Positions 43,915 to 55,930 of a stretch of 64,000 nucleotides of DNA are shown here, piece after piece; position 1 is the first letter of the stretch; each line of letters starts with the position of its first letter. The position numbers were made by a program, and so were the translations under genes. This DNA is from Gonatopus flavifemur (taxonomy: Eukaryota > Arthropoda > Insecta > Hymenoptera > Dryinidae). Below the pieces are notes generated by a model. The model did no database searches. It was not told where the DNA came from and saw only the letters and a program-made list of their open reading frames with translations. The stretch is taken from assembly GCA_018340375.1 (NCBI GenBank), contig JAFFJZ010000001.1:16324001-16388000 (forward strand), in the 5' to 3' direction.

Positions 43915-44726
43915 TGGGCAATAGTTTCTAGAGCTCCTAGTATGAACTTTGAATTTTTACAAAATTTTTAGTGACGTAGATTGGAAATGACTGATATGTT
44001 CATTCCAATGGACACAAGGTGTCTGTGATTAAAACATAGGGGGGGAAATTAAAAATATTTGTATATCACCATTCGTAATAAATCGTCAATAAATTTCAAT
44101 GATTCAATATATCAGACGGAAATTACAAAGAATTTCAACGAAATACGTAATTTTCCATATGAAACATCCATTAATTATAAATTCAGGCTGTTAATGAGTG
44201 TTTAAAAACAGGACAGAGTATCAGCTTATATTATTTCCTTTTCATTTTCAATTCCAACCTACCCAGCATATCGGCGCCACATGCAAAGTACTATAAGTGC
44301 AGGTTGTCCAGTTCGAGAATTTTCTATTTGTTCCATTGGTCATTTCGGTCAACCTCGTCTGATGACTGATTCATTCCATTAGAATTCTCCGAGGCTGAAC
44401 ATCCTGCAGTGATATCACTAAAAACTCCAATGTTATAAGATAGTTACAACTTTCTTGTAACGGATTTTCATCTTTTCTAGCTTTGTATTAAAATACTTTA
44501 AAACGTGAATAACACTTTTTGGTACTCGAAACCTCTTTGAAGTTGAACATATTTTTTTGAATCTTCAAACTGTATCCTGTAGAATCAGTAAAATTCGTTT
44601 GAGTAATGGAAATTGCAGTATCAAAAAACCCCGAAATTCTCATCACATTAGTTCCGTTTGAAAACATACCATACTGAAAATATAATTTTGAATAATTTTC
44701 TTATCGTCAATTGACACCTTCATCTT

Positions 44727-44977
44727 CAATATGAAAAATAATCGGAATTTTCCTGTGTACATCAACCGGAACATTCCAATCACCGATTGGGAAATCAATT
44801 TCCGGTACATTTATATGAAATTTCCCATACATTTATCTGAGAATTCCAAACTTTATGGGATTTTCCTCAACATTCTACAGTAAATTTCCGGAAAAGTTGG
44901 GAAGATTCCTAACGCATGTGTGTGTTAATCACTTCACATAAATATATAGGAATTTTCCGATGACATTTTGTACAGTG
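44727..44977. mobile_element. GGAAATTCC word-island element with TT duplication
   Basis: It lies between TT at 44725-44726 and TT at 44978-44979. The homologous empty site at 24153-24154 has a single TT in CATCTTGATAAT. The right end is ATGACATTTTGTACAGTG, and the left is a diverged complement (CAATATGAAAAATAATCGG). The interior repeats GGAATTTTCC, GGAAATTTCC, TTTCCGG and related palindromes about ten times. Confidence 0.8.
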
Positions 44978-45379
44978 TTGATAATATCACGGGTTTCAAA
45001 CTGCTCTGATTTGTTGAACGATTTTGATAATTTGCTAGATTCTTTATCCATTGGAATGGACATCAAGTCAGAAAGGGATATGAAAAGAATCCTATAAAAA
45101 CTCGTAGAATTTCAATAAGCATTTCGGATCTCGCAATAACTGCTGCATGATTTTAGAATGTTTTGAGTAACTATTTAGAACTTTCGTTATTCGCAAAAAA
45201 GTTGCGGCAAGACTTCGTCGGAGATATCCTTAGAGATGATTTGCAAAACATGAAAATAACGCAGCAAACACGACTGCAGGTGTTCTAAAAAGCCAGCATC
45301 AGTGCAAAAAATTTGTCTAAACATCTCTGAATGTTATTTGAAACCTCTGATTAACCTTGAAAGACTCTCCATTGAAAAT

Positions 45380-45766
45380 TGATTGATAGTCATCCGGTGC
45401 GCTCTTCGTCTTCAACTTGTTCTCAGCCTCCTTTGAACTGTTTATGCGCCTTGTACACACTTCTTTCCGATAAAGTTTGTCCACTGAAGTCTTCCTACAA
45501 CACTGTGAAAGCTCCCACAGTAGAAATGACATTTTTTAAACAAAATTCAATGCCAGTTCTTTGCTCCACAAAATCAGACATTGTCAAAACCACCGAAATC
45601 ACTTTTTGCTTCGTACAAAACCAAGTGTAGCTCCAACACTATCAACATTCATGGTGTGAAATTTGGCACAGATATTTGCACAGTGCTAACAATTTGGGAA
45701 AAATATTCCTGAGATTCGATATATATCCGCAATATATTTAAATTGAAAACTGGTCTCACTTTATAG
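45380..45766 (-). pseudogene. Mariner N-terminal fragment
   Basis: On the minus strand a start-like MSDFVEQRTGIEFCLKN is followed, after a frame change, by LYRKEVCTRRINSSKEAENKLKTKSA, a decayed version of the mariner helix-turn-helix region. The sequence outside the start is colinear with the 5' untranslated part and end of the mariners at 13.6-15.6 kb. Everything after about residue 70 is missing. Confidence 0.6.
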
Positions 45767-46998
45767 TACAATACACATTCGCTTTATCCAGAACCCAATT
45801 CACCTCGCAATTGAAGACGAGTAATTGTTTGAAATGATTTCATCATTAGATACGATACAAATTTTGCATCCCATGCAATCAATTCTACTTGTATTTCTGT
45901 TCGTAAATTCAATAATACTTCGATGCATGAACTGATATCTGAGTTTCGAATGTTCGTTCGGATAATCGTTCGTTTACCGGTGAATGAGAAGATGAATAGA
46001 CTCATGCCTTTCCTCTGGATATATGATAATTAAATATCGTTCCGGCCAAAGACTCAGTCTTCTCAGTTTGCGAGGAGAATGAGAATTTCAAGAAGGGAAA
46101 AATAATATGAAGCTTCAGTCTACGTAACCTTCAAATTCTAATTTTTATACGAAATGACTTGAATTCTCCCAAAATTGAGATATCGGGTTACTGGAAATTA
46201 CATTTCTTTCACCGATTCACATAGACATCCATTCAGCGAGCTTTGGAATATGGTGTGTTGGATTATATATAAATGTTATAATGTTATATCTCTTGCAACG
46301 AAAACACCCTGCTGACGACTGACCATCTCGGATACTTTGTGGTAGATCGGTGAGGTTGACGCCTTTATTTATTTATAGGTTGACCTAATCTCATCGCAAT
46401 AACATCTACCACGTAAAGTAGTATAGGGAAGATTCTCAAAGAGGTAGGCGACCATATTGCAGGAAGAAAAAAGAGAAGAAGTGTGAGATATACTCTGGCA
46501 CGACTGACTTTCCGTGAATACTGTCATGCTTCAGGCATTCGTATTTTTGCCTCCTATTCTATCCTCTGCGCATACACGAACGACGGAATTAACTGAAAGT
46601 CGTTCGTGAGAGGTGAGTAACCGTTGACTCCTCACTCACCGATATCAACAAATCACATACAAAAGCAACCGGATTTTATTTCGGGACTTCGTTCAAAACT
46701 AATTTTGGATAAATAAGCGCCGTAGAGGAGTAAAAATGACACAATATCCTCAATAGACTTCCCGAATGGAATGAAACATCATATGTTGTTGGCGAAGTGG
46801 TACATCGTCCGTTGATTCAAGTTTTTGAACGTAACGTGAGATAACTGAGATGTCTCAACATTGAAGTTATACAAGTCAAGGGATTCGTTTGAAAACAACC
46901 ATTGAATTTTTCCAAAATTGCAGATGTTGTCAATCCTATAGGAATATGCTTATATTTCGATTGATAAGATTCACGAAGTGTAGATAACTCATACTGAT
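45767..46998. other. Intergenic sequence
   Basis: No gene or paired repeat ends were recognised. Confidence 0.35.
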
Positions 46999-47238
46999 CC
47001 CAATAAACATTTCTATGGAAGTCTTCCGGAACACTCTAAAAGATATATAACAGAGATCTAAAAGATGTCTTATGCAACAAATTTAGATTTCCTCCAAGAT
47101 GTCTTTTAGATTTCTAAAAGATGTCTTTCTGCAAGATGTCTTAAACATATCTAAATTTGTTGCATAAGACATCTTTTAGATCTCTCTTAGATATCATTTA
47201 GATTGATCCAAAAGACTGATCCAAAAATGTTTATTGGG
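46999..47238. mobile_element. AAAGATGTCTTT word-island element with AT duplication
   Basis: The ends are CCCAATAAACATTTCT and AAAAATGTTTATTGGG, with AT on both outer sides. An inner perfect inverted pair GATCTAAAAGATGTCTTATG/CATAAGACATCTTTTAGATC and further AAGATGTCTT words fill the interior. No protein is encoded. Confidence 0.75.
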
Positions 47239-47256
47239 ATGTCTTCATACTATTAA

Positions 47257-47948
47257 GGGGAGGTTCTCATCAAACGAATTCCGAAATAAGGTGATTTTTT
47301 CTCTCGAGAAGAAAGTAAATTAAGAACTGGAGTTATTTGAAACTCATTAAATGGGTCTTTAAGTACATGAAAAAAATGTTCTCAAGTTAAAGGATTCGTA
47401 TCCTGAAATTTTGAAGGAGTTTGTCTCAAAACCATGTTTTTCAGGTTTGGCTCCACGATATCTCGAAAACTACTGAACGGATCGCTTTATTTTTTTTTAT
47501 TTTGAAGCTGATTGAATTTATTGGAGGATGAACCTAAATGAAGATGCCTTTTTTTCCTTTTTATAGCACTTTAAAGAGCGAAAAAAAGTGGAAAAACGCT
47601 ACTGAAAGTTTGCACGCCTGTCATTTTTTGAATTTTCGACTTTTCATTGGTTTTATTGGTACAACCTCCAACAAATATAATATATTTCATGAAAATTTTT
47701 GGATTTTTGATTTCTGATAATTTTTGTAAGTGCTATAGTGGCGCCTGACTGTTTTTTTAGGTGGTTATGTTTCAACGTGTATCAACAATTCCCATGGGGC
47801 ATTATTTTTTACTGAGAAACATTTTTTCATGTACTTAAAGACTCAATTAACAAGTGTGAAAACCCCCGAATTCTTCATTCACTTCCTTCCATGGGAAAAA
47901 ATTCGAGAAAATCACCATATTTTGGGGTCGCTAGATGAGAACCTCTCC
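47257..47948. mobile_element. GGGGAGGTTCTC element, copy 1 (TTAA duplication)
   Basis: TTAA at 47253-47256 is followed by GGGGAGGTTCTCATC, and GATGAGAACCTCTCC is followed by TTAA. The 692 bp interior is colinear with 62726-63403. It holds no transposase, only GGTGATTTT/AAAATCACC subterminal words. TTAA duplication occurs in piggyBac and Kolobok superfamilies; the G-rich start fits Kolobok better, tentatively. Confidence 0.85.
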
Positions 47949-47952
47949 TTAA

Positions 47953-50782
47953 AAAAAATTGTTCCGTCATTCGAAAGAATGTTGAAAAAAAATTGTATAA
48001 AAATTTGCTTGTTTATCGAGTGAGGAAATCAAGAAGAGGGAAGGAATAAAACAAATCTGTATATTTTTGTGAACGCAAGATGATACAGAATAGAATGGAA
48101 TCCTTCCGTCCTCAGGTTTTGAAATTACTTACGAGGACCAAATAACCCCGCAATTCACATGAGATCAAAAGCTTCTAACAATTCATACCATTCATCCGGA
48201 CATATATCCATTGGTAAGATTATTCCGGTCATTACATTCAAAGCAGAAAATGTGGTGCGATATCACGCCTTGATTATACGGATTCGACCTCCGACGTGGA
48301 AGAATCATTTAGTAAATGGCTACAGCGTTGGGTGCTTTTAACACTGGGATCAGATACTAGAGAGGGTAGCTTCCCTGGGAAAAGATGAATATACATACTC
48401 ATAAATTCATCCTCCTATACACTTGCAAGTCCATATTTCTACCCACATTTATATGTACATCGGTATTTGCTTGTGTATTTATATACGCATACATACGTTA
48501 TATCTTTTCATTCATACAATCGTAGAGAGGTTCTCGATTGACAAATGACTGAAAGAGTCATGGGAAAAATAGACAGACTGTTTTCTTGGACAACTTTAAT
48601 TTAAGAATTCGTTTATACTCGTGAAACATTTATTAGAATAATCAACCGGAGGGGCGACCGAAAGATGATAAGATCTGAAAGCGGTGGCTGAATGATTCAA
48701 CGAATAACACGATGGAGCACATATTTCATTAGGAAAATAAATGCTTTGTATTCGTGACTTCTGTGCCAACGGAAAGAGAACAAATAAATACGACCAATTC
48801 ATTTTTAACCTGTTGAAATGTGCCAGTATCCATTATGCGCCACGTTCGCACAATGGTCCGTTTCTTTGAGTATTTATTGCGATCGTGTTCATATACAAAA
48901 ATTCAAATACTGGCTGTTGCAAAAAGTTCCGTTGTTCTTTGTTTTTGTTGTTTTTTCATTCCGTCCTCAAATCTCAAGCACGAGAAGAAAATAAAATTAA
49001 GTTCTCGAAAAAAACAAAAAAATTCTGAATAATCGTATGATATTTTTACATTTAATCGAAATTCACAATCCACTCTAATTGTGAATATTATAAGAATTCA
49101 TTCGTCATTCTCTTAACGATTATTATGTGATTTGCTTGTTGAGGAGACATCATTTGACAATAAATCAAAAATTATATTAAAAAGAAAAGTTTTTTCAAAA
49201 GTGATGAGATAAAATTTGCTTATCGCAACAATAGTTTCATTTTACTGCAAAATCAATTGATGAATAGAATTTAATGAATTCGTTCGTAACTGTAGCAAAA
49301 ACAGATTGAAGTGGGAAGATGAATTTAAAATTCTGTAAATTCTGTATTTTCTAAGAAAACTCAGTTGCTCTGATTTCGAGTGAATTATCATGGATATTGC
49401 GAATGATTGTCACGAATTATGCAGCCGAGGAAGAAATAGAGTTCCGAACTTTTCAAAAAATTGTATTAAAAACAGAATACATTCGAATATTTATATTGAA
49501 ACGTCAGCAACTTGAGTGATTTGTGAGACAAATGTACGGTTCCAACAAATATCTATGGTCGGTCAAAGTTGGAATTAACTTTGTGGTCATACAGCTGCGG
49601 TTGTTTCAGAGTATTCTTAAAATTTGAGCAATGAATTATCAATCTGTCAATAAAAATGAAAATAATGAATGAAGTGAGAAAAATCGAAAAAAATATAATG
49701 ATGAATCAAATTGAATTGAAATGAATTGAAAAACTCAAATAAATGATGATTAATGAATGAAGAATCGAAAAATTGAAACAATAAAAAAGATTAAGAAACA
49801 TTCATTGATTCATGCATTGATTAATTTCAATCAATCATTCTTAAAGGAGATTTAAAATTTGAATCGATTCAGAAATCTACGTTAAATGTAAACTGAGAGG
49901 AAAAAAATGTTTAGGATCCATAAAATATTTCATTGAATACACTCGAACCTCGCGATAACACAGCTCTTCTTCTTCCTCATTCGAACGGTTTCTGTCATGC
50001 GTTGGAGAAAGAAAGGTGCCACCCTTATTACGAGGCGAATAATTTTATTGAATGTTTAATACAAATATTTGATATTCCATGGAATTTTTTGACAATGACA
50101 GAGGAGGTTTAATTAATCCAATAAAACTTTATTCAAATCAACTAATTGTTTCCTCTGACTATTCAATTAAACATGTTATTATTTCCGGGAATCTTCCTTC
50201 TTAGTGTGTTCACGCTAAGACGAAATATTATAACAATAATTTATATTTCAATTTTTTTTTATGGCCAATTATTGACGAGTTATTATTAATTATTTTCGGG
50301 TTCATCCCTATAATTTCTTCATCTGTGCAGTGTTGTAACTCGTTGTGAAATGAAAATGTTCGGTATCTGATTGAATATGAATGTGAAAAACAATCTGTGT
50401 CAAGTTTCATAAAAATCTTATCAAAGTTTTCACATAACACAATCTATCCAATTTCATAATATCATATCAATTTCGATAATGTGATTCTTGAGTCTTGTTT
50501 TTTTCTCACAACAATAAATTTTTTTTTTGTAGATTTGAACTTTGATATAACAATGTATTTTATTAGAATTCAGTGAATACTTCCACTTTGTTGTCATAAA
50601 ATTTTGAACAAAGATTTTAGGAAAGTTCTTCCCTAAAACAAACTATTACAAATAGATACAATCGGATCTCCATATCATCTCAATTCTCATGTCAAATTTA
50701 CATATAATTTCATGACACAATCTGCTTTTAACACATTGGATGCACTATAATTTCCAACAATTTAATTCTTGGAGACCTGATA
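47953..50782. other. Intergenic, very AT-rich
   Basis: No gene is supported. 49660-49850 consists largely of TGAATGA/TCATTCA and ATTGAA words and may be degenerate simple sequence or another island without clear ends. 48159-48341 is a 60-codon frame with no match I recognise. Confidence 0.35.
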
Positions 50783-51152
50783 CACGGAGAGGATAATCCA
50801 TTACTTTTTCATGTAAAATACAATATTTTTTACCGTGCTCTATACCAATGGCAGACCGAGGTTTGATTTTCATGAAAATTTATACTTTCACACAGTAAAT
50901 AGTTCCCCATAAGGACCGTAACATAAGTACGTTTCCCAATTCACACAGTAAGGATTCCTGTGATGAAATCGAGAAATTCAAGGATCTCCAGGAAAATTTC
51001 TTATACGAGAAATATTGCAGTGCACATTATTATAAGGTACTGTGGATTTTTCTAGAATTGGATGAAAATACTATAATTTTTCTTGTTGATTCCAATATGG
51101 TCCGTGGATAGTGAGCTACCACAGTAATTCCAACCGTATTTTTCTCTCTGTG
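50783..51152. mobile_element. CACGGAGA-terminated MITE with TA duplication
   Basis: The left end is CACGGAGAGGATAATCC and the right TTTTTCTCTCTGTG. TA is on both sides (50781-50782, 51153-51154). The 370 bp interior has CACAGTAA and ATTTTCATG words. It belongs by its ends to the same CACNG group as the TTGCTG islands. Confidence 0.7.
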
Positions 51153-51773
51153 TAGTTGACCGATGAATCCCGTGTCATTTAACGTGTTAATTTGGGTAAA
51201 CTTAATTTATTCATAAGAATCTGATGGTTTCCTCTTTTGCTATCAAATTTTTTCTATTCCGTCAATCAATGTTACCTATTTCTATTATAATCATCCCTCA
51301 TTCGATCCACATACCTTCATCCTCATCAAGTCTAAATGTTTATCGACATCTCGCATTTGAAAGAAAAAAACAGGGTCAAAAAAATTAGTCGATTTCGAAT
51401 AACCATCGCATACGTACGTTCCTTCATTCTCGTATGTCATGCTGCCTGAAAGCTATAACGAATGGTCTACTTTCACTGAAACAATAGACTCTCTAAAATA
51501 GATGGTTTCCCACCAAGTTTGAATGAACAATGAAATCAGCGTAGAATAATATCTTCGAGTGATTTAATATCTAGCGAGGTAAATCTTCCGTGCCATAAAA
51601 ATCATATATTTTTATGATTATGACTACACCCGGAAGCGCACGATTCATTCGTACGAATTGTTTGAATCTTTGATTGTTGAATTCTGATGGGATAATCGAT
51701 TCATCGCGTTCATTATTCATTGCGTTGCCTAATTTTCCAAATGATGCAGAAATGAATGATTTACACGGAGAAA
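51153..51773. other. Intergenic sequence
   Basis: Nothing recognised. Confidence 0.35.
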
Positions 51774-52134
51774 AAAGAATTCGCTATGACAATGTAACCT
51801 GATTTGGGTGGGTAACTTTTGCTGGAGCAGCAGACCTTTTGCAGTGACAGCAATCTATTTGCTATCACAGCAATCTCGTTAGCTATGCCAGGGATTCTTC
51901 AGCTGTGGCAGCGAAAAGTTTTTGCTCCTGCAGCAAAATTCTGGTTGCTATTCTGTATATAATGCTGAAAATTTTGCTGGTCCAGCGAAAAATTTGCTTT
52001 CCTAGTCAATCATGTTGCTCTCTCAGCAATTCTGTTGACTGTGGTAGCAAATTTTTAGCTAGTTTAGCAAACAGATTTGTTATTCTATATATAATACCTT
52101 GATTTGTTGACTAAGGACATTTTTCTTCTCCGTG
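51774..52134. mobile_element. TTGCTG/CAGCAA word-island element, copy 4
   Basis: The ends are CACGGAGAAAAAAGAATTCG and TTTTTCTTCTCCGTG. TA is duplicated at 51772-51773 and 52135-52136. The order of words matches copy 2, but point changes have eroded several of the half-sites. Non-coding. Confidence 0.8.
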
Positions 52135-52136
52135 TA

Positions 52137-52562
52137 TTCACATGTTGAGCATCCATGATTTGATAAATTATTAAAAGCAAAACAAGGGACATTACTTTGC
52201 TCTCCGTGGTTGGTCGGTATATCTCTGTAGAGATAATGTTTAGATTTGAAGTATGCACCAAGCTGTCTGAATTTTTTGGGAACTGTCATATTCTAAGGCA
52301 GGAATAATTCTCTGAACGTTTCCAGAGAGAAATTTCCCAGGTTGTGACAACAGTGGATATAGAATTTTGAACGTGCTCGGACTGATCAGGACAAGTATTG
52401 AATTTCAGTTTTTGAGTGAGGTTCGAAATTTCGAACCAACCAACAAACTTTAGTGTCGAAATTATGGCCAAAACGCGGCCCCCAGGATGTTTCCATTGAT
52501 TTAGAACTTGTCTGATGGATTCATACAAGAAGAAACATCGTGGTATACCCTAGGATAAATAT
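52137..52562. other. Intergenic sequence
   Basis: Nothing recognised beyond short frames without known domains. Confidence 0.35.
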
Positions 52563-52708
52563 CCCGTACAGCACTGGAGATTCCCAGGTTGCCTCTACGA
52601 TACTTTCGCGTGAAATCTCCGTTCATCCACCTAGTATTCACATTTGCCATTGATTCACGTAGAGTCAACGAAGATGCGACGTGGAGGTCGGTGGTTGTGC
52701 TGTTAGGG
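52563..52708. repeat. ACGTGGA/TCCACGT word island, copy 1
   Basis: It runs from CCCGTACAGCACTGGAGATT to GTTGTGCTGTTAGGG; the ends are inverted around CAGCAC. Words such as CCGTTCATCCACC, ACGTAGAGTC and GACGTGGAGGTC recur. It aligns throughout with 53468-53613. Confidence 0.65.
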
Positions 52709-53211
52709 AAGGGAAGTACCGAAACTCAACCCAGACTCGTATGGACTCGATTAAGACCTGTAGTCACTCTTGAAGACTTGAAAGTGTGGAAATAATTCAA
52801 ATCAAGTCATGTTTTGTAATCAAACATTTTATCCATTTTATGCGTATACACAGGGTGTCCCATCTTAAATAGCCAGGGCTTATATCTCCCGAAGTAATGG
52901 GGCTGTGAGAAAAAGTCTCGGGAGAAAGTTGCAGAGTTCTGAGGGGGAGATTTGATGGTAACCTTGACTTTGACCTCAGACTCCATCTTCAAGGTCATTT
53001 TGTGGTCAACTTGTGTTTTTCAAATGAGACCTCCTATTTTTGACTCCCTCCTTGGAATGTGCGTTGAAAACCAAGAAACTTTGTCTGAACTAGTTTCCTG
53101 AAATTTGCGAAGGTGGCGATCTAATCGATGAAGAAAGAAAGGAGATTCAAGAAACACTCTTACCGCTTCCTGTGCGAAACGACACTTACCTCTTCAGTTA
53201 TTTCTTCCTAA

Positions 53212-53262
53212 CAGGGCCGAATTAAGGGCCATTGGCCCCCACCTGCCTTAATCCGGCCCTGG
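53212..53262. repeat. 51-bp palindrome
   Basis: CAGGGCCGAATTAAGGGCC is matched by complement-like GCCTTAATCCGGCCCTG, with GGCCCCC in the loop. It lies in the centre of the long-inverted-repeat element and has much higher GC than its surroundings. Confidence 0.65.
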
Positions 53263-53467
53263 TTCCCAATCTTCGGAGAACTGCCGTCGGCATTAGCGTT
53301 ACCTAATGTGCACCACGAGGAGGTTGCGCAATCGGACTTTGCACATCACTGTGGCCCTGAAAAGAGCCGATTATTCCGACTAGAGAGCTATATGTCTGTG
53401 AGTTTTGGGAATAGTCGGGTTCCGTAATTGAGTGATAATTCCCTGATCCAATCATCTCATGAATTCA

Positions 53468-53613
53468 CCCGTACAATACCGGACATTTCTACGTTGCCTC
53501 CATGTTACCTTCACGTGGGATCTCCGTTCATCCACGTTCTATCCACGTCCACCATTGATCGACGTGGAGTCCACGGAGATGCGACGTAGAAATCGGTGGA
53601 TGTGCTGTTAGGG
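53468..53613. repeat. ACGTGGA/TCCACGT word island, copy 2
   Basis: It aligns end to end with 52563-52708, from CCCGTACAATACCGG to GATGTGCTGTTAGGG. This copy keeps more intact words: CACGTGG, TCCACGT, CGACGTGGAGTCCACGGAG. It is nested in the centre of the long-inverted-repeat element. Confidence 0.65.
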
Positions 53614-54090
53614 ACTAAATGCTCAAATACGTTACCTTCATTTGCGATACATACACGGCCCTGTGGAGGAGGAAAAACTCAAGAGGTAAGTATTGTTCCG
53701 CACAGAAAGCAACAAGAGTGTTTCTTGAATCTCCTTTCTTTCTTTATCGATTGGAGCGCCATCTTCGCGAATTTCAGGAAACTAGTTCACACAAACGTTT
53801 CTTGGTTTTCAACGTACATTCCAAGGATGTAGTCAAAAATAGGGGGCCCCATTTGGAAAACACAAGTTGACCTTAAAATGACCTTGAAGATGGAGTCTGA
53901 GGTCAAAATCGAGGTTATCATCAAATGTCCCCCTCTGAACCCTGCAACTTTTTCCCGAAGATTTTTTTTCCAGCCCCATTACTTTGGGAGATATAAGTCC
54001 TGGCTATTTGAAATGGGGCACCCTGTATACCCGCTTTTAAGCGCTTGAAAAGCGACTGCACACTGAAAAATACATCTCAGTTTTGTCCTA

Positions 54091-54259
54091 CACTGTTAGA
54101 AAAATCTGTCTTAAACTTAACAATACTATTATGAAGTTTTTCACATAAACATTTTATTAAATTTCATACGAAATTTTGTATTCGAAATTTTGTATACGAT
54201 ATTTTGTAAAAAACTTCATAATATTATTGTTAAGTTTAAGACAGATTTTTCCAACAGTG
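54091..54259. mobile_element. Nearly fully palindromic CACTG MITE with TA duplication
   Basis: CACTGTTAGAAAAATCTGTC at the left pairs with GACAGATTTTTCCAACAGTG at the right, and pairing continues through TTAAACTTAACAATA and ATTATGAAGTTTTT to near the centre. TA is on both sides. As single strand it would fold into one long stem of about 70 bp. Confidence 0.85.
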
Positions 54260-54261
54260 TA

Positions 54262-55804
54262 TCATTAAAATATTGTGTTGTGATTCACAAACTTTTGCAA
54301 ACTGAATGAAACTTTTGATGTTTTAACCAAAGGATTTTGTTTGCCACATTAAAAAAAAACTCTTTATTGGAACAATAAAAAATTGGTTGCTGCAAAAAAT
54401 CATTCCTTTCAACGCACGATTCGAATACTTCGAGTGCATCAAAATAAAACGCTTGAATTTACAGTACTCTTCTGGGCATTGTGTGGAGTTGTGGACAGTT
54501 TGATTTTTGTACAACAATGGATGCACATGGACACATTTTGAAAATCATCAACCATATTCAGGAAACAAACATTTTCATATACGCGCTGTTCTAATTCATA
54601 ATTTTATTGATGAATTTCTCTCAAGAAGGTAAAACAGCCAACCGAATGATCTTAACGATCTATATCCGCTCTTGTGTTTTCATTTTATACTCTTACCTAC
54701 TTTTCTTCTACTCTCCTTCTAATTTTCTCCCAGCTCATCTTTTTATCTCGCAAGAGCTACATCCAAGAACATCTTATGTGACTTTATTTCTTTGCCTCTT
54801 CTTCTTTCCCTTCGTTGTCAAGTTCTTGGATTTTACGTAACGAAGCGACGTAATCATGTTCCAGCGCAATCTATGTACAGTTGTATTTGAGTTTTGGTAG
54901 AAGACGCGACTTTTTTCCTCATTCGCATCTAATGAAGTCTTATCTCATGATTTTTTTTCTCCTCTCGTTCCTATCAACTTTTAATTCCAATTTTCATTGC
55001 AATTTCTTTTAAAAGTGATGAATGTATAATATTGATATTATGTATCTCCATAAAACGATGAAATCCTCTGTTCGATATGTTCAAAATTCTGAAATAATCC
55101 ATCTTTTGTACAACGTCTATGCCGGATTTTCCTATAGTTGAAAGAAAAAACTCTTGTCAAGATGTAGGAGTTGAAATCATCTTATTCCCCCAGTGTTCGT
55201 CTTGGTGAAGAGGCAAGGATATCCTATTTTTGTACTCCGTACGTATCAACTGCTTTGAAGATATAAAAGGAGAAAGGATTTTGTCAATATTCGAGATTTT
55301 TTCCTACGATATCACCTGTTAGAATGTATGGATTGAAACGATTTTTTTTTTTTTTGAAAATATTCGTCTTGGAGAGGAGATGAGAGTCACTTGCGTTGGT
55401 ATTGAGTAGAATACATTTTTCTTCAGTAGTCTTTCTTGCTTTGAAATCGGGATATTTTCTCTTAGTATGCATGAATGACTATAAACCTCATTTTTAAATA
55501 CCCACATTTCAGATGACTTTACGAAAAAATCTTTCAATATCTCAAGATGCATTCGTATATCTTGAAGATATCCTTTTGTTCATTGAGAAGGTCTCTGAGA
55601 TCAAAAATCTTTGCGAATGTAGTAATTATTATTATATCACGTGCTAGGAAGTGGTCCATGTATCAAAATTTTAATATCGTTCTCTACGAGTGAACGTTCG
55701 TATTTCGGAGAGCGTACTGATAAAAATCCTTGAGAGTCGAATGGATTACCGAACATTTGTTTCTCTTTAAGAGTATAACGTATTCAGAAAATGCATAATA
55801 TGTA
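54262..55804. other. Intergenic sequence
   Basis: 54415-54490 belongs to the dispersed repeat seen at 58960-59095 and 60120-60400. The rest is AT-rich with pyrimidine-rich stretches (54660-54830). No gene is supported. Confidence 0.35.
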
Positions 55805-55928
55805 CAGGGTGTAACCTCAACACGTGGATGAAAGTTATATTGTGGCCTCGCTTACTCACATGACAAAATATATGGCATGGAATGAAATAGCACTCCAACT
55901 TGTGCTTTCATTCTAGAATTACATCCTG
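55805..55928. mobile_element. Short CAGGGTGTAA MITE with TA duplication
   Basis: CAGGGTGTAACCTC at the left and GAATTACATCCTG at the right are imperfect inverted ends. TA occurs on both sides. The 124 bp interior also pairs around GATGAAAG/CTTTCATTC. Confidence 0.65.
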
Positions 55929-55930
55929 TA

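Larger units (their letters stand above)
43571..45077. mobile_element. CCCTTTCTGACC element (piggyBac-like), copy 2
   Basis: It begins CCCTTTCTGACCTGGCTCAA and ends GTCAGAAAGGG. ATAT flanks both ends (43567-43570 and 45078-45081), a 4-bp duplication like the TTAA of copy 1. It contains two later insertions, 43623-43914 and 44727-44977. Otherwise it aligns with 57378-58937 over most of its length. TCCATTGGAATGGACA-type palindromes occur near both ends. No transposase is present. Confidence 0.75.
52851..54025. mobile_element. Long-inverted-repeat element, CAGGGTG ends
   Basis: Arms of about 350 bp (52851-53200 and 53678-54025) are inverted copies, starting CAGGGTGTCCCATCTTAAAT and ending ATTTGAAATGGGGCACCCTG. 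TATACA precedes and TATACC follows. The flanks join into a repeat whose uninterrupted version is at about 60270-60330, so the insertion is supported by an empty site. The centre contains a small palindrome (53212-53262) and an ACGTGGA island (53468-53613). No transposase was found. Confidence 0.8.
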
